The notes beneath the pieces are model-generated. The model saw only the letters and a program-made list of their open reading frames with translations. It was not told the DNA's origin and made no database searches. A stretch of 64,000 nucleotides of DNA from Halomonas ventosae (GTDB lineage Bacteria; Pseudomonadota; Gammaproteobacteria; Pseudomonadales; Halomonadaceae). The first letter of the stretch is position 1. The number at the start of each line of letters is the position of its first letter. Positions 37,027 through 46,669 of this stretch are shown piece by piece. The DNA is taken from the NCBI RefSeq assembly GCF_004363555.1, contig NZ_SNZJ01000021.1, forward strand, positions 1 to 64,000, written 5' to 3'. The position numbers and the translations under genes were made by a program.

Positions 37027-38064
37027 ATGATAACCCGAAGCAGCGCCCTTTTGCAGCGTCCCGACCGGGAGGCGCGCCCCCTCTCCCTCCAGGCACGCTG
37101 GCAGACCCAGCTGGCCAGGGCGATCCGCGACCCCCGCGAGCTGTGCCGCCGCCTGAGGCTCGACGAGACCTTCTGGCCCGGCGCCGAACGTGGCCATGAC
37201 CTCTTCGAGGTGCGGGTTCCCGAAGCCTACCTGGCGCGCATCCGCCCCGGCGACCCGTCCGACCCCCTGTTGCGCCAGGTGCTGCCGCTGGCCGAGGAGG
37301 CGCTGGCCACGCCCGGCTATGTGGCCGACCCCCTCGAGGAGGCAGAACATGCGCCTGCGCCGGGGCTGATCCACAAGTATGCCGGCCGGGTCCTGCTGAT
37401 CGCGAGCCCGGCCTGCGCGGTGAACTGCCGCTACTGCTTCCGCCGTCACTTCCCCTACGAGGAGAATGCGCCTTCGCGGGCGCAGTGGGACGAAAGCCTT
37501 GAGCACATCCGCCGCGATACCACGATCCACGAGGCCATCCTCTCCGGGGGCGACCCGCTGGCCGCCAGCGACCGCCAGCTGGCCTGGCTGGTCGAGCGCC
37601 TGGACGCCATTCCCCACCTCAAGCGCCTGCGCATCCACACCCGGCTGCCGGTGGTGATCCCCGAGCGCATCGACGATGCCCTGCTGGGCTGGCTATCCGC
37701 CACCCGGCTGCAGAAGGTGATGGTGCTGCACATCAACCATGCCAACGAGATCGACGAGGCCGTCATCGCCGCATGCCGCCGGCTGAGCGACGCCGGGGTG
37801 ACCCTGCTCAACCAGAGCGTGCTGCTGCGGGGGGTCAACGACTCGGTGGAGGCCCTGGCCGCACTCTCCGAGCGGCTGTTCGAGGCTGGCATACTGCCCT
37901 ACTACCTCCACGTGCTCGACCCGGTCGCCGGGGCGGCGCACTTCGACGTGGCCGACCTTGATGCCCGCGAACTGGTCGCGGGCCTGCGGGAAGTCTTACC
38001 GGGCTTCCTGATGCCCCGGCTGGTGCGCGAGATCCCCGGCGAGAGGAGCAAGACGCCGCTGTAA
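37027..38064 (+). CDS. epmB: EF-P beta-lysylation radical SAM enzyme EpmB
   Basis: A 345-residue lysine 2,3-aminomutase that makes (R)-beta-lysine for EpmA. The radical SAM motif is CAVNCRYC followed by FRRHFPY; the SGGDPL and HINHANE motifs and a PLP lysine region near [15 protein letters not shown] are conserved. The start [10 protein letters not shown] is chosen over an in-frame GTG three codons earlier by family similarity. After the TAA stop and three bases, eight copies of a seven-base repeat begin. Confidence 0.95.
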   Translation: MITRSSALLQRPDREARPLSLQARWQTQLARAIRDPRELCRRLRLDETFWPGAERGHDLFEVRVPEAYLARIRPGDPSDPLLRQVLPLAEEALATPGYVADPLEEAEHAPAPGLIHKYAGRVLLIASPACAVNCRYCFRRHFPYEENAPSRAQWDESLEHIRRDTTIHEAILSGGDPLAASDRQLAWLVERLDAIPHLKRLRIHTRLPVVIPERIDDALLGWLSATRLQKVMVLHINHANEIDEAVIAACRRLSDAGVTLLNQSVLLRGVNDSVEALAALSERLFEAGILPYYLHVLDPVAGAAHFDVADLDARELVAGLREVLPGFLMPRLVREIPGERSKTPL

Positions 38065-38067
38065 CCA

Positions 38068-38123
38068 CAAGCTGCAAGCTGCAAGCTGCAAGCTGCAAGC
38101 TGCAAGCTGCAAGCTGCAAGCTG
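38068..38123. repeat. Eight tandem copies of CAAGCTG next to the epmB stop
   Basis: Eight perfect copies of a seven-base unit start three bases after the epmB stop codon, with a partial ninth copy (CAAG). A terminator hairpin follows, then two 14-base units up to the leuA stop. The arrangement mirrors that at 31341-31491. Confidence 0.95.
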
Positions 38124-38157
38124 CAAGTCAGAAGCGTGTGATTGCTCCAATCAAGAG

Positions 38158-38187
38158 AAAACCCGAAGGTCTCAGCCTTCGGGTTTT
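38158..38187. terminator. Bidirectional terminator between epmB and leuA
   Basis: A perfect 12-base stem AAAACCCGAAGG/CCTTCGGGTTTT with a six-base loop has T or A tracts on both sides, so it can end transcripts from both convergent genes. Confidence 0.9.
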
Positions 38188-38217
38188 CTTGTAGCTCGGC
38201 GCTTGTAGCTCGGCGCT
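38188..38217. repeat. Two copies of CTTGTAGCTCGGCG before the leuA stop
   Basis: Two perfect 14-base copies followed by CT and two bases reach the leuA stop codon. The same pair is found at 31462-31491 next to orn. Confidence 0.85.
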
Positions 38218-38218
38218 G

Positions 38219-39925
38219 TTAAGCCAGTGACGCTGCGGTCACATTGGGTGCCGGCGCTTCGGTGGAGAGCTTGCGGTTGATGGCGCTCATCACCCCCTTG
38301 ATGGAGGCACTGGTGATGCTCTCGTCGGTGCCCACGCCGAACACCGCCTCACCGCCGACGCGCACCTCCACGTAGGCGATTGCCTCGGCGTCGGCGCCCT
38401 GGCCGCGGGAGTGCTCGTGGTAGTCGATGATCTCCACGTCGTGGCCTTCGGCGGCCAGCGCCTTGACGAAGGCCGCCAGCGGGCCGTTGCCCTGGCCCTG
38501 GATGGTGCGCCGCACGCCGTGCTCCTCGATGGTCGCCTCGAGGCTCACGGTCGGGCTATCCGGCTCGGAGGACATGCGGTGGCTGATCAGGGCGAAGGGT
38601 TCGTGCTGCTCCAGGTACTCGTCGACGAAGGCCTGGTAGATCATCTGCGAGGTGATCTCCTTGCCCAGCCGGTCGGCGACCTCCTGCACCACCTGGCTGA
38701 ACTCGATGGAGAGCCGGCGCGGCAGCTCGATGCCGTGCTCCTGTTCGAGCAGGTAGGAGATGCCCCCCTTGCCGGACTGGCTGTTGACGCGGATCACCGC
38801 CTCGTAGCTGCGGCCGACGTCCAGGGGATCGATGGGCAGGTAGGGAACCTCCCAGAAGTCGTTCTCTGCCTCGCGGCGCGCGGCCATGCCCTTCTTGATG
38901 GCGTCCTGATGGGAGCCCGAGAAGGCGGTGAACACCAGGTCGCCCACGTAGGGGTGGCGCGGATGCACCGGCAGCTGGTTGCAGTATTCCACCTCGCGCA
39001 TGATCGGCGTGATGTTGGAGAAGTCGAGCCCCGGGTGCACGCCCTGGGTGTAGAGGTTCATGGCCAGGGTGACGAGGTCGACGTTGCCGGTGCGCTCGCC
39101 GTTGCCGAACAGACACCCCTCGACCCGGTCGGCACCGCCCATCACGGCGAGCTCGGCCGCGGCCACGCCGGTGCCGCGATCGTTGTGCGGGTGCACGCTG
39201 ACGATCAGGTGGTCGCGCTTGGCGACGTGGCGGCAGAACCACTCCACCTGGTCGGCATAGTTATTGGGCGTCGCGCACTCCACGGTGGCCGGCAGGTTGA
39301 CGATCATTTTCTTCTCGACGCTGGCGCCGAAGGCCGCCTCCACGGCGTCGACGATCTCCACGGCGAAGTCCATCTCGGTGGTGGAGAAGAGCTCCGGGGA
39401 GTACTGGAAGGTCCAGTTGGTCTCCGGCGCCGCCGCCATGTGCTCGCGGATGCGGGTGGTGGCGTCCACGGCGATCTGGATGCACTCGGGCTTGTCGACG
39501 TTGAACACCACGCGGCGGAATACCGGGTCGGTGGCGTTGTAGACATGGACGATGGCGTTCTTCGCCCCCTTCAGCGACTCGAAGGTGCGATCGATCAGGT
39601 GCGGGCGGGCCTGGGTGAGCACCTGGATGGTGACGTCATCGGGCACCTTGTCCTCCTCGATCAGGGCGCGCACGAAGTCGAAGTCGGTCTGGGAGGCCGA
39701 GGGGAAGCCCACCTCGATCTGCTTGAAGCCGATCTTGACCAGCAGGTCGAAGAGGCGCTGCTTGCGCTCCTGGTCCATGGGGTCGATCAGCGCCTGGTTG
39801 CCATCGCGCAGGTCGACGGCGCACCACTGGGGCGGCGTCTCGATGCGGCGGTTCGGCCACTGGCGGTCGGGCAGGTCGACGGCCACGAAGGGGCGGTACT
39901 TGGAGGCGGGGTTGTCGAGCATCAT
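38219..39925 (-). CDS. leuA: 2-isopropylmalate synthase
   Basis: A 568-residue enzyme that condenses acetyl-CoA with 2-ketoisovalerate in the first committed step of leucine synthesis. The DRE-TIM barrel shows DLRDGNQAL at about residue 37, and metal/active-site motif HPHNDRGTG; the C-terminal third is the LeuA regulatory domain for leucine feedback. It is the long form of about 560 residues found in Pseudomonas and relatives. GGGAG lies nine bases before the first of two consecutive ATGs. A 270-base leader with a leucine-rich peptide and a terminator-like hairpin lies upstream, implying attenuation. Confidence 0.96.
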   Translation of the reverse strand: MMLDNPASKYRPFVAVDLPDRQWPNRRIETPPQWCAVDLRDGNQALIDPMDQERKQRLFDLLVKIGFKQIEVGFPSASQTDFDFVRALIEEDKVPDDVTIQVLTQARPHLIDRTFESLKGAKNAIVHVYNATDPVFRRVVFNVDKPECIQIAVDATTRIREHMAAAPETNWTFQYSPELFSTTEMDFAVEIVDAVEAAFGASVEKKMIVNLPATVECATPNNYADQVEWFCRHVAKRDHLIVSVHPHNDRGTGVAAAELAVMGGADRVEGCLFGNGERTGNVDLVTLAMNLYTQGVHPGLDFSNITPIMREVEYCNQLPVHPRHPYVGDLVFTAFSGSHQDAIKKGMAARREAENDFWEVPYLPIDPLDVGRSYEAVIRVNSQSGKGGISYLLEQEHGIELPRRLSIEFSQVVQEVADRLGKEITSQMIYQAFVDEYLEQHEPFALISHRMSSEPDSPTVSLEATIEEHGVRRTIQGQGNGPLAAFVKALAAEGHDVEIIDYHEHSRGQGADAEAIAYVEVRVGGEAVFGVGTDESITSASIKGVMSAINRKLSTEAPAPNVTAASLA

Positions 39926-39984
39926 GGTGGCGTTCTCCCTGGACTGGCGATGCGGCACTCTTGCGAATACGGCTCAGAAACGGC

Positions 39985-40018
39985 GACGCCCCGACGGCCG
40001 GGGGCCTGTCGGGGCGTC
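39985..40018 (-). terminator. Candidate leuA attenuator hairpin
   Basis: On the minus strand an 11-base perfect stem GACGCCCCGAC/GTCGGGGCGTC with a 12-base GC-rich loop is followed by GCCGTTTC. It is 60 bases before leuA and 180 bases after the leader peptide. The T tract is weak, so termination could be Rho-assisted or partial. Confidence 0.6.
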
Positions 40019-40197
40019 AAGCGAGGTATCGGACACTACCGCACCAGAAATACGAACGTCATGGCGTTCGCGGCGACTCGGCACGGCATGGGCTTTCATG
40101 GAACGGCTGGGTACGGTGGCTGACATGATACGACCTCGTTTCGACCGGGACCTTCTGGCGAAGGACAGTGGCGATGCAGGCGGCATCGCCCACGCTC

Positions 40198-40248
40198 TCA
40201 GGAGCGGGCTAGTAGTCGTAGGTCGAGGTCGTACGCCGTCATGTTCAT
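40198..40248 (-). CDS. leuL: Leucine-rich leader peptide of leuA
   Basis: A 16-residue reading frame encodes MNMTAYDLDLRLLARS. Four of its residues are leucine, read by CTC, CTA, CTA and CTA; CTA is a rare leucine codon in this GC-rich sequence, which fits a ribosome-stalling leader. A hairpin GGCGATGC/GCATCGCC (40170-40190) begins eight bases after the stop and a terminator-like stem follows before leuA. Initiation may instead be at the ATG two codons later, since the proposed promoter leaves little leader. No strong ribosome site is seen. Confidence 0.65.
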   Translation of the reverse strand: MNMTAYDLDLRLLARS

Positions 40249-40254
40249 GCCACT

Positions 40255-40283
40255 AGAAAATCAGGATCGGGAGGCCTTGTCAA
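40255..40283 (-). promoter_or_regulatory. Candidate sigma-70 promoter for leuL-leuA
   Basis: A perfect -35 TTGACA (40283-40278) is followed after 17 bases by TTTTCT (40260-40255), a poor -10. The -35 overlaps the stop codon of the upstream channel gene. If used, transcription would start at or near the leader ATG. Confidence 0.45.
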
Positions 40284-41104
40284 CTCCGGCGTTCAAGCAG
40301 CGCCTCCATCCGGGAGAGCTGGTCACGCAGTTCCCGCACGTCACTGCGCAGGCCATGCAGCTCGGCGGCCTCGCCCTCGCCGCTCTCGATCTCCATCTGC
40401 ACGCTCTCCTTCTGCATGACGTCGAGCACGATGCCGATCATCATGTTGAGGAAGATGAAGGCGGTGAGGAAGATGAAGGTCAGGTAGTAGACCCAGCTCC
40501 AGGCATGGAGCTCCTGGGTGGCGTACATCACGTCGGTCCAGTCCTCGAAGGTGGCCACCCGGAACAGGGTCAGCATGGCGGTCGAGATATTGCCCCACAG
40601 GAAGTCGTCCACCTCGGCAAAGAGGAAGCTGCCCAGGGCCGCGTAGATGTAGAAGATGATGAACATCAGCAGGGCCACGTAACCCATGCGCGGGATCGAC
40701 TTGACCAGCGCCGCCATCAGCAGGCGCAGCTCGGGAATCATCGAGACCAGGCGCAGTACCCGGAAGATGCGCAGCAGTCGTGCCAGCAGCACCATCTCCG
40801 AGTCGTCCAGGGGGATCAGGCTGGCGGTGACGATCAGGAAATCGAAGACGTTCCAGCCACGCCGAAAGAAGTCGCGCAGGCGCTTCTCCGCCGCCATGCG
40901 GATCAGGATCTCCACCAGGAAGAACACCGTCACCGCCACGTCCATGGCCAGTAGCCATTGCTGGAAGCGGTTGGTCTCCTCGTAGGTCTTGGCACCGATC
41001 AGCAGCGCCGAGACCACGATGATGGTGATCACCGTCAGCTCGAAGGCCTTGTGCGCACGCAGCCGCTCGAAGCGGTCGCGCCAGATCTCGAAGGTCGTGC
41101 TCAC
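40280..41104 (-). CDS. Single-domain voltage-gated cation channel with calcium-type filter
   Basis: A 274-residue six-helix channel subunit of the bacterial NaV superfamily, expected to form tetramers in the inner membrane. S4 has arginines at 109, 112, 115 and 118, every third residue; charge-transfer acids are Glu65 (S2) and Asp88 (S3). The pore filter is TFEDWTD at 185-191, with acidic residues at the second and last positions where sodium channels have S and M (TLESWSM). S6 spans about 205-230 and a short C-terminal coiled coil follows (DVRELRDQLSRMEALL). Starts at GTG overlapping the serB stop, so translation is coupled to serB. Confidence 0.9.
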   Translation of the reverse strand: MSTTFEIWRDRFERLRAHKAFELTVITIIVVSALLIGAKTYEETNRFQQWLLAMDVAVTVFFLVEILIRMAAEKRLRDFFRRGWNVFDFLIVTASLIPLDDSEMVLLARLLRIFRVLRLVSMIPELRLLMAALVKSIPRMGYVALLMFIIFYIYAALGSFLFAEVDDFLWGNISTAMLTLFRVATFEDWTDVMYATQELHAWSWVYYLTFIFLTAFIFLNMMIGIVLDVMQKESVQMEIESGEGEAAELHGLRSDVRELRDQLSRMEALLERRS

Positions 41105-42315
41105 TGCCGCGGCTCCTCCAGGTCCCCCTGGCGATACCCGATCAGGTAAAGCACGGCGTCGAGCCCCAGGGTGGAGATCGACTGGCGCGCCTGGGCCCGC
41201 ACCAGGGGCTTGGCCCGGAAGGCGATGCCGAGCCCGGCGGCGGCCAGCATCTTGAGGTCGTTGGCGCCGTCGCCCACGGCGATGGTCTGCTCCATGGCCA
41301 AGCCCTCGCGGCGGGCGATCTCGTGGAGCAGCTCGGCCTTGCGGTCGGCATCGAGGATCGGCTCGCGCACCTCGCCGGTGACCCTGCCGTCCTCGATCAG
41401 CAGCTCGTTGGCATGGACCTCGTCGAAGCCGAGCTTCTCCTGCAGGTGGCGGGCGAAGTAGGTGAAGCCCCCGGAGAGGATCGCCGTACGATAGCCCAGC
41501 CGCTTGAGGTGGTGCATCAGCCGCTCGAGACCGTCCATCAGCGGCAGCTCCTCGGCGATCTCGGCGAGTACCGACTCGTCCAGCCCTCTGAGCTTCGCCA
41601 TGCGCTCGCGGAAGCTCTGCTGGAAGTCCAGCTCGCCGCGCATGGCTCGCTCGGTGACCGCCGCCACCTCGTCACCCACGCCGTGACGGCGGGCCAGCTC
41701 GTCGATCACCTCGGTCTGGATCAGGGTGGAGTCCATGTCGAAGCAGACCAGGCGGCGATGCCGACGCCAGATGGAATCCTCCTGGAGGGCGATGTCCACG
41801 CCGTGCATGGCACCCAGCGCCAGGGCCTTCTCGCGCAGAGCGTCGAGGTCGACCTCCTCGCCGCGCAGCCAGCACTCGACGCAGGCGCCGTGCTCGGGCA
41901 TGCCGCCATCCAGTGGTTCGCGGCCGGAGAGGCGGTGGATCAGCTCCACGGTCAGGCCGTGCTCGGCGGTCAGCGCCCCCACCTCGGCGAGGATCCCGGC
42001 CGGCAGGTGGGGCGCCAGCAGGGTCAGGATCAGCCGCGGCTGGCTCGCCTGCACGCTCCAGCGCTGGTAGTCCTCGGCGCTCACCTGGATCGCCTGGATG
42101 TCCAGGCCCAGGGCGTCTCCCGTGGCGGCCAGGGCGCCTTCCAGGTCGCTCTCCCGGGCGAGCCCCACCAGGGCCTCCAGGGAGAGGATGCCGAAGGTCA
42201 CGCTCTGGTTGATGTCCAGCAGCCGGGCGCCGCTGGCTGCCAGCGCCTTGCCGAGGCCGGCCAGCTGGCCGGGGCGTGCCACACCGGTGGCACGGATCAG
42301 TACGCGTCGTGTCAT
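41101..42315 (-). CDS. serB: Phosphoserine phosphatase
   Basis: A 404-residue enzyme for the last step of serine synthesis. The N-terminal half carries ACT-like domains (about 1-170); the HAD phosphatase follows with motif I DMDST, SGGF in motif II and [10 protein letters not shown] in motif IV. The two-ACT form of about 400 residues is typical of pseudomonads and relatives. It overlaps parC by four bases (ATGA) and the downstream channel by GTGA, so parC, serB and the channel are translationally linked. Confidence 0.96.
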   Translation of the reverse strand: MTRRVLIRATGVARPGQLAGLGKALAASGARLLDINQSVTFGILSLEALVGLARESDLEGALAATGDALGLDIQAIQVSAEDYQRWSVQASQPRLILTLLAPHLPAGILAEVGALTAEHGLTVELIHRLSGREPLDGGMPEHGACVECWLRGEEVDLDALREKALALGAMHGVDIALQEDSIWRRHRRLVCFDMDSTLIQTEVIDELARRHGVGDEVAAVTERAMRGELDFQQSFRERMAKLRGLDESVLAEIAEELPLMDGLERLMHHLKRLGYRTAILSGGFTYFARHLQEKLGFDEVHANELLIEDGRVTGEVREPILDADRKAELLHEIARREGLAMEQTIAVGDGANDLKMLAAAGLGIAFRAKPLVRAQARQSISTLGLDAVLYLIGYRQGDLEEPRQ

Positions 42316-44564
42316 TCGGCAATCTCCAGGCGGTCCACCTTCTGCAGGCCGCGGGGCAGCTTGCTGCCGCGCCGGCCACGTTCGCCACGATAGTAGTCCA
42401 GATCGGCGGCCTTGAGGGTCAGGTGACGCTTGCCGGCATGCACCACCAGTGCGGCGCCGGCGGGCAATACCACCAGGTCGCGCACGAACTCCTCGCGACG
42501 GGCGGCCCGGGCGCCGGGGATGTCGATCATCTTGTTGCCCTTGCCCTTGGCCATCTCGGGCAGCTGCGAGAGCTCGAAGACCAGCAGCCGCCCCTCGTTG
42601 GAGATCGCCGCCACGCAGGCCCCCTCCCCGGCCGGCACCTCCAGCGGCGGCAGCACGTTGCAGCCCTTGGGCACGCTCAAGATCGCCTTGCCCGACTTGT
42701 TCTTGCCGATCAGCGCCTCGAGGGGCGCAATGAAGCCGTAGCCGCCGTCGGAGGCGAGCAGGAAGCGCCTGTCCGGCGGTGCCAGCATCAGGCCGGCCAT
42801 GTGGGCCCCGGCCGCCACGTTGACCCGCCCCGTGACCGGCTCGCCCTGGCCCCGGGCGCTGGGCAGGTTATGGGCCGACAGGGTGTAGGCCCGCCCGGAA
42901 TCGTCCAGCAGCACCAGCGGCTGGTTGGTCTTGCCTCGCGCGGCCAGCGCAAACCGGTCGCCGGCCTTGTAGGAGAGGCCGGCGGGGTCGATCTCGTGCC
43001 CCTTGGCACTGCGGATCCAGCCCTTCTCGGAGAGCACCACGGTGACCGGGTCGGCGCCGACCAGCTCCACCTCGGAGAGCGCCCGGGCCTCCTCGCGCTC
43101 GACCAGCGGCGAGCGGCGGGCATCGCCGTGCGCCTCGGCGGCGTCGCGCAGCTCCTCCTCGATCAGGTCGGTGAGCTTGGCCTCGCTACCCAGCAGCTCC
43201 TGCAGCCGCTTGCGCTCGGCGTCGAGCTCGTCCTGCTCGCCGCGGATCTTCATCTCCTCGAGCCTGGCCAGGTGGCGCAGGCGCAGCTCGAGGATCGCCT
43301 CGGCCTGGCGGTCGGAGAGCCCGAAGGCCTCCATCAGCGCGGCCTTGGGCTCGTCCTCCTCGCGGATGATGCGGATCACCTCGTCGATGTTGAGGTAGGC
43401 GGCCAGCAGGCCCTCGAGGATATGCAGGCGGTCCTCGACCTTGCCCAGGCGGTGCTCGAGGCGCCGGCGCACCGTGGCGCGGCGGAAGCGCAGCCACTCG
43501 CCGAGCAGGTCGGGCAGCGCCATGACCCGCGGCCGGCCGTCCAGGCCGATCACGTTCATGTTGACGCGGATGTTCTTCTCGAGGTCGGTGGTGGCGAAGA
43601 GGTGCGCCATCAGCGCCTCGATATCGACGCGGTTGGAGCGCGGCTCGATCACCAGCCGCGTGGGCTCCTCGTGGGTCGACTCGTCACGCAGGTCGGCGAC
43701 CATGGGCAGCTTCTTGGCCTGCATCTGGGCGGCGATCTGCTCGAGCACCTTGGCCCCGCTTACCTGGTAGGGCAGCGCGGTGACCACCACGTTGCCCTCC
43801 TCGCGCACGTAGCGGCCACGCAGCTTCACCGAGCCGCGCCCGCTCTCGTAGAGCTTTCGCAGGTCGCTGCGCGGGGTGATGATCTCCGCCTCGGTGGGGA
43901 AATCCGGCGCCGGCATGTGCGCGAGCAGATCCGTGGTGGTGGCCTGGGGGTGGCGCAGCAGGTGACAGGTGGCCTCGACCACCTCGTTCACGTTGTGGGG
44001 CGGGATGTCGGTGGCCATGCCCACGGCGATGCCGGTGCCACCGTTGAGCAGCACGTGGGGCAGGCGCGCCGGCAATACCACCGGCTCGTTCATGGTGCCG
44101 TCGAAGTTGGGGGTCCAGTCCACGGTGCCCTGGCCCAGTTCGGCGAGCAGCACCTCGGCGAACTTCGACAGCCGTGCCTCGGTGTAGCGCATGGCGGCGA
44201 AGGACTTGGGGTCGTCGGGGCTGCCCCAGTTGCCCTGGCCGTCCACCAGCGGGTAGCGGTAGCTGAAAGGCTGGGCCATCAGCACCATCGCCTCGTAGCA
44301 GGCGCTGTCCCCGTGGGGATGGAACTTGCCCAGCACGTCGCCGACGGTACGCGCCGACTTCTTGTACTTGGCACTGGCAGAGAGCGCCAGCTCGCGCATG
44401 GCGTAGATGATGCGCCGCTGCACCGGCTTCATGCCGTCGCCGATATGCGGCAGCGCCCGGTCGAGGATGACGTACATCGAGTAGTCGAGGTACGCCTTCT
44501 CGGTATACTCGCGCAGCGAGAGGCGCTCGACGTCGCCCTCCGCCACCTGGATATCCATGGTCAT
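42312..44564 (-). CDS. parC: DNA topoisomerase IV subunit A
   Basis: A 750-residue subunit that cleaves and rejoins DNA for chromosome decatenation. The active-site tyrosine is Tyr127 in RYTEARL. The quinolone-resistance region reads [12 protein letters not shown] with Ser87 and Glu91, equivalent to E. coli Ser80 and Glu84, so no common resistance substitution is present. The C-terminal beta-propeller domain is intact. An ATG two codons later is an equally possible start; no strong ribosome site precedes either. parE lies 221 bases upstream, separated by a repeat. Confidence 0.97.
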   Translation of the reverse strand: MTMDIQVAEGDVERLSLREYTEKAYLDYSMYVILDRALPHIGDGMKPVQRRIIYAMRELALSASAKYKKSARTVGDVLGKFHPHGDSACYEAMVLMAQPFSYRYPLVDGQGNWGSPDDPKSFAAMRYTEARLSKFAEVLLAELGQGTVDWTPNFDGTMNEPVVLPARLPHVLLNGGTGIAVGMATDIPPHNVNEVVEATCHLLRHPQATTTDLLAHMPAPDFPTEAEIITPRSDLRKLYESGRGSVKLRGRYVREEGNVVVTALPYQVSGAKVLEQIAAQMQAKKLPMVADLRDESTHEEPTRLVIEPRSNRVDIEALMAHLFATTDLEKNIRVNMNVIGLDGRPRVMALPDLLGEWLRFRRATVRRRLEHRLGKVEDRLHILEGLLAAYLNIDEVIRIIREEDEPKAALMEAFGLSDRQAEAILELRLRHLARLEEMKIRGEQDELDAERKRLQELLGSEAKLTDLIEEELRDAAEAHGDARRSPLVEREEARALSEVELVGADPVTVVLSEKGWIRSAKGHEIDPAGLSYKAGDRFALAARGKTNQPLVLLDDSGRAYTLSAHNLPSARGQGEPVTGRVNVAAGAHMAGLMLAPPDRRFLLASDGGYGFIAPLEALIGKNKSGKAILSVPKGCNVLPPLEVPAGEGACVAAISNEGRLLVFELSQLPEMAKGKGNKMIDIPGARAARREEFVRDLVVLPAGAALVVHAGKRHLTLKAADLDYYRGERGRRGSKLPRGLQKVDRLEIAE

Positions 44565-44645
44565 AGCACGTTGACCTTATTCGCGATCGTGGAATCGTCG
44601 AGGGCTCACCCCTCTGCAACTAGGTGCCAGTGGCTTCGAATCGCG

Positions 44646-44757
44646 GCTGTTCCGGGGTCAGCTCTTCGGGGAGGCGCTGTGACCCCCTCCCTGGGCGCTA
44701 CCGATGCCATCCCTGGCATAGGACCTCCCCTCCGACCTGCCCCCGGCGCCGCTCGCC
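44646..44757 (-). repeat. Dispersed intergenic repeat, copy B, between parC and parE
   Basis: Read on the minus strand, it shows GCGGCGCCGGGGGCAGGTCG, CCAGGGATGGC, GGTAGCG and TCACAGCGCC in the same order as the element at 35006-35125. The terminal arms are imperfect here (CCGGGG...). It begins shortly after the parE stop-adjacent short repeat. Confidence 0.65.
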
Positions 44758-44787
44758 CTTGGCGCTTTTGGCTTGTGGCTTGGCGCT
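44758..44787 (-). repeat. Short AGCGCCAAG-type repeat abutting the parE stop
   Basis: On the minus strand the parE stop is embedded in TAGCGCCAAGCCACAAGCC followed by AAAAGCGCCAAG. It is a looser member of the stop-adjacent family at 31462-31491 and 38188-38217. Confidence 0.5.
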
Positions 44788-46666
44788 ATACCTCGATATC
44801 GGCGAGGTTGCCGTAGTCCTCGAGCCAGCTCTTGCGGTCGCCGGCACGCTTCTTGGCCAGCAGCATGTCCATCATCTCCATGGTGCCGTCGCCGACCTCG
44901 CGGGTGAGCTGCACCAGGCGACGGGTCTCCGGCGCCATGGTGGTCTCGCGCAGCTGCAGCGGGCTCATCTCGCCCAGCCCCTTGAAGCGCTGGACGTTCA
45001 CCGTGCCGCGCCTGCCCTCAAGCTTGCGCAGGATGGCCGCCTTCTCGCTCTCGTCCAGGGCATAGTGCACCTCCTTGCCCAGGTCGATGCGGTAGAGCGG
45101 CGGCATGGCCACGAAGACATGGCCGGCATCCACCAGCGCCGGGAAGTGGCGCACGAAGAGCGCGCACAGCAGCGTGGCGATATGCAGGCCGTCGGAGTCG
45201 GCATCGGCGAGGATGCAGATCTTGTGGTAGCGCAGCTTGGTGAGGTCGTCGCTGCCCGGATCCATGCCCACGGCCACGGCGATGTCGTGGACCTCCTGGG
45301 AGCCATAGATGTCATGGGACTCCACCTCCCAGGTATTCAGTATCTTGCCGCGAAGCGGCAGGATCGCCTGGGTCTCTCGGTTGCGAGCCTGCTTGGCGCT
45401 GCCGCCGGCGCTGTCGCCCTCCACCAGGAAGAGCTCGCTGCCGGCCGGGTCCTGGCCCGAGCAGTCGGCGAGCTTGCCGGGCAGTGCAGGGCCCGAGGTG
45501 ACCTTCTTGCGCGCCACCTTCCTGGAGCTCTTCTGTCGGCGCTGGGCGGCACTGATCACCAGTTCGGCCAGCGCCTCGGCCTGGTCGACATGGTGGTTGA
45601 GCCATAGCGAGAAGGCATCCTTGACCACCCCGGAGACGAAGCCCGCCACGGTGCGCGAGGAGAGCCGCTCCTTGGTCTGGCCGGCGAACTGCGGGTCGAG
45701 CATCTTCACCGAGAGCACGTAGGAGACCCGCTCCCAGAGGTCCTCGGCGGTGAGCTTGACGCCCCGGGGCAGCAGGCTCCGGTATTCGCAGAACTCGCGC
45801 AGCGCCTCGAGCAGGCCGGACCGCAGGCCGTTGACATGGGTGCCGCCCTGGGTCGTGGGGATCAGGTTGACGTAGCTCTCGAGCAGCGGCTCACCGCCCT
45901 CGGGCAGCCACTGGATCGCCCAGTCGACGCCGTGCTCGTCATCGGCGAAATGGCCGATGAAGGGAGACTGGGGCAGCACCTCATAGCCGTCGGTGGCCTG
46001 GGCCAGGTAGTCGCGCAGGCCATCCGCGTACTGCCAGACGCTCTCGTTGCCGTCGGGCTCGACCAGGGTGACCTTGAGACCGGGGCAGAGCACCGCCTTG
46101 GCGCGCAGCAGGTGCTTGAGCCGCGAGAGCGAGAGCCGCGGGCTGTCGAAGTAGCTCTCCTCGGGCCAGAAGCGCACCACCGTGCCGCGGGCCCGCTTGG
46201 GGGCGCTGCCGATCACCTGCAGGGGGGACGCCTTGTCGCCATGCTCGAAGGCCATGCCGTGGCGGCTGCCATCACGCAGCACCTCGATCTCCAGGCGCTT
46301 CGACAGGGCGTTGACCACCGAGACCCCGACCCCATGCAGGCCGCCGGAGAAGCGGTAGCTCGACTGGGAGAACTTACCCCCGGCGTGCAGCCGGGTCATG
46401 ATCAGCTCGACCCCGGAGACGCCATGCTCGGGATGGATGTCGATGGGCATGCCGCGGCCATCGTCGGAGACCTCGACGCCGCCATCCTCGAACAGCCGTA
46501 CGGTGATCTCCCCGGCATGGCCGGCCAGTGCCTCGTCCACGCTGTTGTCGATGACCTCCTGGACCAGGTGGTTGGGCCGGGAGGTGTCGGTATACATGCC
46601 GGGGCGCTTGCGCACCGGCTCGAGGCCGGAGAGGACCTCGATGGAGCTGGCACTGTATTGCGTCAT
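44786..46666 (-). CDS. parE: DNA topoisomerase IV subunit B
   Basis: A 626-residue ATPase subunit partner of ParC. The GHKL ATP site shows DNSVDEA, DDGRGMP and GGLHGVGVSVVNALS; the TOPRIM domain shows EGDSAGG and the DADSDG metal-binding motif. Length matches E. coli ParE (630). It is four bases downstream of yqiA, a conserved pair, and upstream of parC with a repeat-filled gap of 221 bases. Confidence 0.97.
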   Translation of the reverse strand: MTQYSASSIEVLSGLEPVRKRPGMYTDTSRPNHLVQEVIDNSVDEALAGHAGEITVRLFEDGGVEVSDDGRGMPIDIHPEHGVSGVELIMTRLHAGGKFSQSSYRFSGGLHGVGVSVVNALSKRLEIEVLRDGSRHGMAFEHGDKASPLQVIGSAPKRARGTVVRFWPEESYFDSPRLSLSRLKHLLRAKAVLCPGLKVTLVEPDGNESVWQYADGLRDYLAQATDGYEVLPQSPFIGHFADDEHGVDWAIQWLPEGGEPLLESYVNLIPTTQGGTHVNGLRSGLLEALREFCEYRSLLPRGVKLTAEDLWERVSYVLSVKMLDPQFAGQTKERLSSRTVAGFVSGVVKDAFSLWLNHHVDQAEALAELVISAAQRRQKSSRKVARKKVTSGPALPGKLADCSGQDPAGSELFLVEGDSAGGSAKQARNRETQAILPLRGKILNTWEVESHDIYGSQEVHDIAVAVGMDPGSDDLTKLRYHKICILADADSDGLHIATLLCALFVRHFPALVDAGHVFVAMPPLYRIDLGKEVHYALDESEKAAILRKLEGRRGTVNVQRFKGLGEMSPLQLRETTMAPETRRLVQLTREVGDGTMEMMDMLLAKKRAGDRKSWLEDYGNLADIEV

Positions 46667-46669
46667 GCA

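Noticed and set aside
39974..40186. A 70-codon minus-strand frame between leuL and leuA
   Set aside because: It spans the attenuator hairpin, has an arginine/serine-rich random composition and no ribosome site.
42276..44816. An 846-codon plus-strand frame opposite parC
   Set aside because: It is a codon-bias shadow; ParC motifs on the minus strand are beyond doubt.
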